This document shows positions 14,320 to 19,411 of a DNA stretch of 19,411 nt, one piece after another. The position numbers and the translations under genes are program-made. The notes below the pieces were generated by a model, which was given only the letters and a program-made list of their open reading frames with translations, did not search any database and was not told the DNA's origin. The stretch lies in contig JAKAHI010000003.1 of assembly GCA_021815065.1 (NCBI GenBank), forward strand, positions 1-19,411, in the 5' to 3' direction. Position 1 is the stretch's first letter. Each line of letters begins with the position of its first letter. The stretch is from a bacterium (GTDB lineage Bacteria > JAMCPX01).

Positions 14320-15654
14320 GTGTTTACCAAGGTACTTGTTGCAAACAGGGGCGAGATTGCAATAAGGATCATTCGCGCTCTCAAGGAACTCGGCATACGG
14401 TCCGTGGCTGTATACTCTACGGCGGATAAGAACGCTTTGCACACGAGAATTGCCGATGAAAAGGTCTGCATAGGTTCCGCACAGAGCAAAAACAGCTACC
14501 TCAATGCGCCTGCCCTCATCAGTGCGGCACAGATAAAAGGGGTCGATGCCATACATCCGGGCTACGGTTTTCTGTCCGAAGATGCCGGTTTTGCGGAGGT
14601 ATGCGAAGCTGCGGGCATAAAGTTTATAGGACCCAAACCCCAGGACATAGAGCTTATGGGCAACAAACTCAAGGCGCGGGAGCATGTAAACAAGCTTGGC
14701 ATCCAGGTAATGCCCGGCACGTTTCAGGAGATAGAGGACGAACAGCACGCCATCCGGATTGCGAAAGAGATCGGCCTGCCCCTCATGGTCAAAGCAGCTG
14801 AAGGAGGCGGTGGAAGGGGTATGAAGATCATCTACGACGAAGACCAGATACCGAATATCATCAAGATCGCCAGGGCAGAGGCAAAGACCGCGTTCGGCAA
14901 CACCTCGTTGTACATAGAAAAATACTTTGAGAACGTACGCCATGTCGAGATCCAGATTATCGGGGACGGGAACGGAGGCGTTGTTTCCCTTGGAGAGAGG
15001 GAGTGTTCCATACAGAGGAGACACCAGAAGTTTATAGAAGAGTCCCCGTCGGTTGCAGTGGACGATAAACTCAGGAACAAAATGAACGATGCGGCACTCA
15101 GGATCACAAAGCATATCAATTACCGCGGGGTCGGCACCATAGAATTCCTGCTTGATGAAAAGGGAAAGTTCTATTTCATGGAGATGAACACCCGGCTTCA
15201 GGTAGAACATCCGGTAACGGAGTTTGTTACGGGCATGGACATCGTGGCCGAACAAATAAACATAGCCGGCGGGCAGAAGATGTCTGTCTCGCAAAAAGAT
15301 ATAAAACTCAAAGGACACGCCATTGAGTGCAGGATAAATGCCGAAGACCCGGAAACCCTTGTTCCCTCTTCCGGTATAATCCATACCTATATACAACCCG
15401 GAGGTCCATGGGTACGGGTTGACGGCCATGTCTATTGCGGCTATGAAGTGCCTCCCTATTATGATTCACTCATTGCGAAGCTCATCGTCTGGGCCGAGGA
15501 CCGCGACAGTGCCATCAGGCGGATGCAGAGGTCACTCGATGAGTTCATCATAGAAGGCATAAAAACAAACATCCCCCTTCACAAGAAGATACTTGCGAGC
15601 AAGGAATTCCTGCTCGGCAACATATCCACACGGTTCATAGAAAAATTTATTTGA
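14320..15654 (+). CDS. accC: Biotin carboxylase subunit of acetyl-CoA carboxylase
   Basis: AccC is an ATP-grasp enzyme that carboxylates biotin on AccB using bicarbonate and ATP. The 444-residue product (E. coli 449) opens KVLVANRGEIAIRIIRA and has the glycine-rich ATP loop KAAEGGGGRGM (158-168). The active site residues Glu275, Glu288, Asn290, Arg292 (FMEMNTRLQVEHP) and Arg338 (IECRINAEDP) are all present. The start is a GTG, supported by the match of the N-terminus to the family and a GAAGG upstream. It ends 1 base before the next gene. Confidence 0.97.
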   Translation: MFTKVLVANRGEIAIRIIRALKELGIRSVAVYSTADKNALHTRIADEKVCIGSAQSKNSYLNAPALISAAQIKGVDAIHPGYGFLSEDAGFAEVCEAAGIKFIGPKPQDIELMGNKLKAREHVNKLGIQVMPGTFQEIEDEQHAIRIAKEIGLPLMVKAAEGGGGRGMKIIYDEDQIPNIIKIARAEAKTAFGNTSLYIEKYFENVRHVEIQIIGDGNGGVVSLGERECSIQRRHQKFIEESPSVAVDDKLRNKMNDAALRITKHINYRGVGTIEFLLDEKGKFYFMEMNTRLQVEHPVTEFVTGMDIVAEQINIAGGQKMSVSQKDIKLKGHAIECRINAEDPETLVPSSGIIHTYIQPGGPWVRVDGHVYCGYEVPPYYDSLIAKLIVWAEDRDSAIRRMQRSLDEFIIEGIKTNIPLHKKILASKEFLLGNISTRFIEKFI

Positions 15655-15655
15655 T

Positions 15656-16321
15656 ATGAACCGGATGAGGTACCTTGGCTTTTCCAGCCTTGAACCCGCC
15701 TTAACTATGGCGATCGATGAAATCCTTTTCAGCAGGGCAGTGGAAAACAACGGCTTCGCATCCCTGAGGTTTTTTACCTTTAACAAACCATGCATCTCGA
15801 TCGGCAGGAACCAGCGGACAGAAAACCTGCCCGCGGGTTTTATCCGGGACGACACGGAGATCGTAAGAAGACCTACCGGGGGCGGTGCCGTATTCCACGG
15901 CAGCGACCTGTGCTACAGCATTGTTATGCCGGAAGCCTACCTTGGAAAGGCCGGCTCGCTGTTGAAGAGCTATAGTATGATAACCCATGGACTGAAAGAC
16001 GGATTTACCTTATGCGGTATCGATGTCCAGTACGGGAACAGCACCATGGATTCCGAACAACCGCTCTGCTTCAACCAGGCTCTTTCGTACGAATTGACCG
16101 TGAGCGGTAAAAAACTTGTCGGGAGTGCTCAGAGAAGGGCAAAGGGCATACTGCTCCAGCAGGGCTCCATAGCACATGATCACAGGGTAACACAGGACAT
16201 TCTTATCAAGGCACTGCTTGAAGGATTGAAGTCCTCCCTGCACATAGAATATGTCCGTGAGCCGTTGACTGAAGATGAGATAACGGCATCAAGAGCACAC
16301 ATTCACCTTTTTTCGGTTTAA
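15656..16321 (+). CDS. LipM-like octanoyltransferase / lipoate-protein ligase A family protein
   Basis: This BPL/LplA/LipB-fold protein of 221 residues probably transfers octanoyl or lipoyl groups to lipoyl-domain lysines. Motifs: RRPTGGGAVFHG (71-82), DLCYS (84-88) and GKKLVGSAQRR (151-161), then QQGSI. Cys138 in PLCFNQALSYEL lines up with the catalytic cysteine of Bacillus LipM (CFDAPSWYEL), which favours an octanoyltransferase over an ATP-dependent ligase. It lacks LplA's C-terminal accessory domain. The ATG is 1 base after the accC stop. Because it is coupled to accB-accC, service to the biotinyl protein cannot be excluded, but the motifs are lipoyl-type. Symbol lipM would fit if biochemically confirmed. 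Confidence 0.82.
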   Translation: MNRMRYLGFSSLEPALTMAIDEILFSRAVENNGFASLRFFTFNKPCISIGRNQRTENLPAGFIRDDTEIVRRPTGGGAVFHGSDLCYSIVMPEAYLGKAGSLLKSYSMITHGLKDGFTLCGIDVQYGNSTMDSEQPLCFNQALSYELTVSGKKLVGSAQRRAKGILLQQGSIAHDHRVTQDILIKALLEGLKSSLHIEYVREPLTEDEITASRAHIHLFSV

Positions 16322-16331
16322 CCCGTTTTTT

Positions 16332-17480
16332 TTACGGATAATAGATCCCGCCCGGCACGAACGCCCGGGATGAGCCTGTTATTTTTTTGAAGCTTACCGG
16401 TATTTTATTGATCCCGAGATACCCGAGGTATGCGAAGAGCATGGGTTCTATTGCGGAAGAGCTGTAGCCGAGTTCTTCTACGGTCTTTATAGTGACCCCC
16501 GGCATCAACCCGGAAAGCTGTTTCAGTATGGCTCCGTTGCGGGCGCCGCCGCCGCACACGATAAGACGCTTCATGCGCCCTTTGACAAAACGCTGTATGT
16601 TGTAGGCAATAGCATGTGCCGTAAAAGCGGTTAATGTCGCAATGGTTTCGATATCACCCGAAGGCACGGCATTCGCCGCAAAATAGGACATATTGTAATA
16701 CTCCCGCCCCGTGCTTTTGGGCGGTGTTTTTTTGATAAAACGATCGCGCATGAGCCGTTCAAGCAATACAGCATTTACACCCCCCTTGCTGGCAAACCTT
16801 CCGTTTCTGTCAAATGCTTTTCTTCCCTGTGTGTAGGATTCAACAGCCATGTCGATCAGCCTGTTCCCGGGGCCTGTATCAAACCCGTAGACTCTGGAAA
16901 AATCGTCCTGCAAGGGTATCACGGTTATATTGGCGATGCCTCCTATGTTCAGGACAACGGCGGGTGCGAACTTCCTGAACAGTTCGAAGTGGAGAACCGG
17001 TGCAAGGGGTGCGCCCTGGCCGCCGGAAGCGACATCCTTCTGTCTGAAATGCGCGACAACCGGTATGCCGGTCATCTCTGCAACAACAGACGGACTGCCG
17101 AGCTGAATCGTTGTACCGGCCGCAAACCGTCTACTCCCGGAGCGTCCCGGTGCATGCCAGACCGTCTGTCCGTGGGAGCCGATGCAGGCGACAGCAGATC
17201 GTTTTATACCCGAGGACTGCATGGCTTTTGTTACGGCACCGGAAAATGCAATGCCAAGACCGGAATCGAACCGTCCTGCCATGTCGAACCATGCCGGAGC
17301 TGTGAGCGTATTTGCAGAATCAACCAGATTCAAATACAAGCGCTTGAGCGGTGCGGGATAAGGATAGGTGCCTGACCACAGAAGTTTAACCGGAGGATGA
17401 GGACCTGTCCTTTCGAACTCCACCATCGCGACATCGATTCCATCGGCCGATGTCCCTGTATTGATACCAATGACAATCAT
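16332..17480 (-). CDS. anmK: Anhydro-N-acetylmuramic acid kinase
   Basis: AnmK opens and phosphorylates 1,6-anhydro-MurNAc from recycled peptidoglycan to give MurNAc-6-phosphate. The 382-residue product is the usual length and has the family motifs: N-terminal phosphate loop NTGTSADGIDVA (7-18; usually MSGTSxDG), GSHGQTVWH (101-109), HFRQKDVASGGQGAPL (144-159), LNIGGIAN (177-184), GFDTGPGN (199-206) with the likely catalytic Asp201, KSTGREYYN (255-263), and the sugar-kinase CGGGARN (309-315). The ATG has AGGA 6 bases upstream. The gene is convergent with the LipM-like gene (10 bases between stops) and divergent from the riboswitch-dynamin unit. Confidence 0.96.
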   Translation of the reverse strand: MIVIGINTGTSADGIDVAMVEFERTGPHPPVKLLWSGTYPYPAPLKRLYLNLVDSANTLTAPAWFDMAGRFDSGLGIAFSGAVTKAMQSSGIKRSAVACIGSHGQTVWHAPGRSGSRRFAAGTTIQLGSPSVVAEMTGIPVVAHFRQKDVASGGQGAPLAPVLHFELFRKFAPAVVLNIGGIANITVIPLQDDFSRVYGFDTGPGNRLIDMAVESYTQGRKAFDRNGRFASKGGVNAVLLERLMRDRFIKKTPPKSTGREYYNMSYFAANAVPSGDIETIATLTAFTAHAIAYNIQRFVKGRMKRLIVCGGGARNGAILKQLSGLMPGVTIKTVEELGYSSSAIEPMLFAYLGYLGINKIPVSFKKITGSSRAFVPGGIYYP

Positions 17481-17506
17481 AAAGCTTCCTTAAAATCCAT
17501 AGAGGA

Positions 17507-17534
17507 ATACTATCACAAGCAGGCTACAAATCAA
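17507..17534 (-). promoter_or_regulatory. Candidate sigma-70 promoter of anmK
   Basis: On the minus strand TTGATT (17529-17534) and TAGTAT (17507-17512) are separated by 16 bases. Transcription would begin near 17500, about 20 bases before the anmK ATG at 17480. It was found by eye. Confidence 0.5.
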
Positions 17535-17545
17535 AACCCGTTCGA

Positions 17546-17565
17546 TACCGGAAGGGGTTCCGGTA
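17546..17565. other. Strong hairpin between the divergent promoters
   Basis: TACCGGAA (17546-17553) and TTCCGGTA (17558-17565) form a perfect 8-bp stem around a GGGG loop. On the plus strand it is followed by a T-rich run (ATTCTTTTCTTA), so it could stop plus-strand readthrough and insulate the riboswitch unit. The other possibility is a dyad operator for anmK, lying just upstream of its -35. I see no way to choose between these from sequence. Confidence 0.45.
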
Positions 17566-17586
17566 ATTCTTTTCTTATAAAAATGT

Positions 17587-17616
17587 TTGACTTGCACGGT
17601 GGTTGACAGATAGTAT
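17587..17616 (+). promoter_or_regulatory. Candidate promoter of the riboswitch-dynamin transcript
   Basis: TTGACT (17587-17592) and TAGTAT (17611-17616) are separated by 18 bases. The predicted start, about 17622-17624, falls on the first base of the riboswitch P1 stem, so the transcript would begin directly with the aptamer. A second TTGACA at 17603-17608 has no -10 at a proper distance. Confidence 0.55.
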
Positions 17617-17622
17617 GGCAGC

Positions 17623-17711
17623 AAGCGATGGAGTTCGCTTCATAATATCCGTGATAGAATTAAAATGGATTGATAACTCCTACCAATGATGTTGGTAGGA
17701 GTTATTTTTTT
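17623..17711 (+). promoter_or_regulatory. Fluoride riboswitch (crcB motif) with terminator expression platform
   Basis: P1 is AAGCGA (17623-17628) paired with TCGCTT (17635-17640), with loop TGGAGT, giving the family's GCGATGGAGTTCGC core. CATAA follows P1. The second helix is ATCCGT (17647-17652) with ATGGAT (17665-17670) and is followed directly by TGAT, as in known fluoride aptamers. The pseudoknot strand AACTCC (17675-17680) is complementary to GGAGTT (17630-17635), and the CCTACC context is that of the Bacillus cereus crcB element. The same strand is the 5' arm of the terminator. From established work, fluoride with Mg2+ stabilises the pseudoknot, blocks terminator formation and turns the downstream gene on. 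Recognition is from memory of the motif, not from a covariance search. Confidence 0.92.
17673..17711 (+). terminator. Intrinsic terminator of the riboswitch
   Basis: ATAACTCCTACCAA (17673-17686) pairs perfectly over 14 bases with TTGGTAGGAGTTAT (17692-17705) around a TGATG loop and runs into seven Ts (17705-17711). It ends just before the GGAGG ribosome site of the dynamin gene (17714-17718). Its 5' arm shares bases with the riboswitch pseudoknot, so the two structures are mutually exclusive. On the minus strand there is no T tract, so it works only for plus-strand transcription. Confidence 0.95.
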
Positions 17712-17722
17712 ATGGAGGTTAG

Positions 17723-19411
17723 ATGGATAGAGTTACAACTTTGTTGAACACAATAGCCGGAATAGCCGGGAACGTACAGGACGAGCAGATACAGAGGGTT
17801 GCGGTATCGAATATCGATAAACTTGCAAAACAGCATCTGAACCTTGTGGTACTCGGACAGTTCAAAAGGGGGAAGACCACCGCAATAAATGCCCTGCTTG
17901 GCGAGAATGTGCTGCCTTCTGCCGTTATACCTCTAACCTCGATCATTACGCGGCTTAACTATAATGCGGACAAGACCGCTACGGTAAAATTCACCAAGGG
18001 GACTACACGGGATATATCTTTCAATGAAATCAGCGATTATGTTACCGAGAGGGGCAATCCCAACAATAAGAAAGGGGTTGATCACGTGGAAATAGGATAT
18101 CCCTCGGAATATCTGAGACAGGGGATTATTTTAGTGGACACGCCGGGTATCGGGTCTACCTTTGCACACAACACGGCAGTTGCGTATGATTACCTGCCGA
18201 GTATGGATGCTGGTATATTCGTCGTATCGGGAGACCCTCCTTTGAGCGAAGCCGAATATACGTATCTCGACTCGATAAAAGATTATATCGATAAAATATT
18301 TTTCCTTTTCAACAAGATCGATATCATGAGCAAACATGAATACCGGGAATCGTTAGACTTTACAAAAGACTTGATACAAAAGAAGCTGGGCATCAGCTAC
18401 ATCAGGATATTCCCTGTTTCCGCACGTCAGGCATTGCAGGCCAAGCTGGAGAGAAGCAACGAACTCTATCTAAAGAGCAATTTCCGGCAATTCGAGGAAT
18501 CGCTTGAATATTTTATCAGACAGGATAAATCCGACGTTCTTGCTGCCTCAACAATGAACCGGGCATTAAACCTCGCAAAAGATCTGACGATGCACATAGA
18601 TCTCACCATCAATGCGGTCAATTCGCCTCTTGATGAATTGAAAAATAAGATAGGCTTACTGCAGAACAAGGTTCATGAAATAGATAAAAAGATCGGGGAT
18701 ATGGATCTGCTGGTTGAAGGAGAAATAAAGTCATTAAAAGCAAGTATTGAAAATAACATAGAACAATTCACAATACAGGCATCTGCCCGTCTGAAAGACG
18801 GCCTGTCCAGTTTGGCATATTCTGACAAGCATAAGGAAGATATCCTCCGTACACTGACGGAATACCTTAAAAAGGGCATAGAGGAGGAGTTTTCACAATG
18901 GTTTAAAGCCGAGGAACAGAGAGTATATCAAGAGATATCACGCACTCTCATGAACTATGCAAGGTCCGCAGATGATGATATAAACAACGTAAGGCAGATA
19001 GCTGCAGACCTGTTTCAAATTCATGCCGAAAGGACCGAAGATATAACCTCCATGGACCCCTATAACAGGCTTTGGTACAAGGTGGATGATATTATTTCAT
19101 GGGGTATTGATACTATACCTATGATCCTGCCGAAGTTTTTCTTCAAGAAGTACATAGTAAAACAAACGGAAAAGCGGATAGACGAAGAGATCGACAGGAA
19201 TTCCGGAAGGGCGCGGTACGATCTGTTCAGAAGGATCGACAACGCGAGAGACAAATTCACAGATGAACTGGGAAACAGGAAATCCGCGGCAATCGGAGGC
19301 ATTCTATCGGCAGTAACAAGGGCAGAACATCTCAAGACAATCAACGAACCTGAAGCAAGGGAGAAGCTGAAAGTACTCGAAGATTACCTTGTGCAAATAA
19401 AGGCACTTGCC
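17723..19411 (+). CDS. Dynamin-family GTPase (3' end beyond window)
   Basis: This is a large GTPase of the bacterial dynamin-like group; 563 residues are visible and the frame is open to the edge. The GTPase domain shows G1 GQFKRGKT (45-52, Lys51), G2 Thr72 (PLTS), G3 DTPG (139-142) and G4 NKID (197-200). The rest is mostly helical, with coiled-coil stretches (about 300-380) and a hydrophobic patch near 455-475 (IIPMILPKFFF-like composition) that could be a membrane-inserting paddle. Known relatives tubulate, fuse or protect membranes. GGAGG lies 4 bases before the ATG. It is the first gene after a fluoride riboswitch and should therefore be made mainly when fluoride is present; genes after it may share this control. 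Confidence 0.9.
   Translation, partial: MDRVTTLLNTIAGIAGNVQDEQIQRVAVSNIDKLAKQHLNLVVLGQFKRGKTTAINALLGENVLPSAVIPLTSIITRLNYNADKTATVKFTKGTTRDISFNEISDYVTERGNPNNKKGVDHVEIGYPSEYLRQGIILVDTPGIGSTFAHNTAVAYDYLPSMDAGIFVVSGDPPLSEAEYTYLDSIKDYIDKIFFLFNKIDIMSKHEYRESLDFTKDLIQKKLGISYIRIFPVSARQALQAKLERSNELYLKSNFRQFEESLEYFIRQDKSDVLAASTMNRALNLAKDLTMHIDLTINAVNSPLDELKNKIGLLQNKVHEIDKKIGDMDLLVEGEIKSLKASIENNIEQFTIQASARLKDGLSSLAYSDKHKEDILRTLTEYLKKGIEEEFSQWFKAEEQRVYQEISRTLMNYARSADDDINNVRQIAADLFQIHAERTEDITSMDPYNRLWYKVDDIISWGIDTIPMILPKFFFKKYIVKQTEKRIDEEIDRNSGRARYDLFRRIDNARDKFTDELGNRKSAAIGGILSAVTRAEHLKTINEPEAREKLKVLEDYLVQIKALA

Noticed and set aside
14110..15429. Minus-strand open frame of 439 codons
   Set aside because: It covers accC and the end of accB on the opposite strand. 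Both are certain genes, and the frame is open because of their codon use.
16315..16337. T-rich region between the convergent LipM-like gene and anmK
   Set aside because: There is an eight-T run but no stable GC-rich stem in front of it in either direction, so no terminator is called.
17603..17608. Perfect TTGACA upstream of the riboswitch
   Set aside because: No -10 hexamer lies 16-18 bases downstream; that distance falls inside the aptamer. The TTGACT/TAGTAT pair fits better.
1..19411. tRNA/rRNA genes, insertion sequences, CRISPR arrays
   Set aside because: No cloverleaf, transposase, terminal inverted repeat or repeated spacer pattern was seen in any gap; gaps are short and accounted for.

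Overview
The window is a bacterial chromosome segment, with compact operons, Shine-Dalgarno sites, a bacterial ribosomal-protein operon, chemotaxis genes and two-component genes. The gene mix suggests a Deltaproteobacteria/Desulfobacterota-like organism, possibly a syntrophic or anaerobic lineage: a DUF4388 (PATAN) receiver protein beside cheY-cheA, a TPR-Roadblock pair in front of pepQ-accB-accC, and a LipM-type gene. That placement is inference; no 16S or other marker is present to confirm it.

Layout, left to right. (1) 1-3408, minus strand: a chemosensory operon read right to left, DUF4388/receiver protein -> cheY -> cheA, with cheA running off the left edge. (2) 3558-8539, minus strand: a translation and secretion operon, ffh -> rpsP -> khpA -> trmD -> rplS, followed by a membrane-anchored Rad50-like ATPase. 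rimM, usual between khpA and trmD, is absent; a short palindrome-rich gap takes its place. (3) 8662-10589, minus strand: a two-gene unit, a steroid-dehydrogenase-like SDR overlapping an ERG4/ERG24-type sterol reductase, visibly GC-richer than its flanks and perhaps preceded by a small unknown ORF. (4) 10876-16321, plus strand: a tightly packed six-gene run, TPR protein -> Roadblock/LC7 protein -> Xaa-Pro peptidase -> accB -> accC -> LipM-like acyltransferase. (5) 16332-17480, minus strand: anmK (anhydro-muropeptide sugar recycling), convergent with (4). (6) 17587-19411, plus strand: promoter, riboswitch, terminator and a dynamin-family GTPase that runs off the right edge.

The most striking element is at 17623-17711. 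Its sequence and fold match the fluoride (crcB-motif) riboswitch: a P1 hairpin with a GGAG-type loop, a second helix followed directly by TGAT, and a 3' pseudoknot strand AACTCCTACC. That strand is also the 5' arm of a perfect 14-bp intrinsic terminator. It lies 12 bases before a dynamin-like GTPase, not before a recognised fluoride exporter within this window. It therefore proposes a fluoride-controlled membrane-remodelling GTPase, alone or as first gene of a longer fluoride operon beyond the edge.

No tRNA, rRNA, insertion sequence or CRISPR array was seen. The largest gene-free stretches are 10590-10875 (possible small ORF and a promoter) and 17481-17722 (two divergent promoters, a hairpin, the riboswitch and its terminator).
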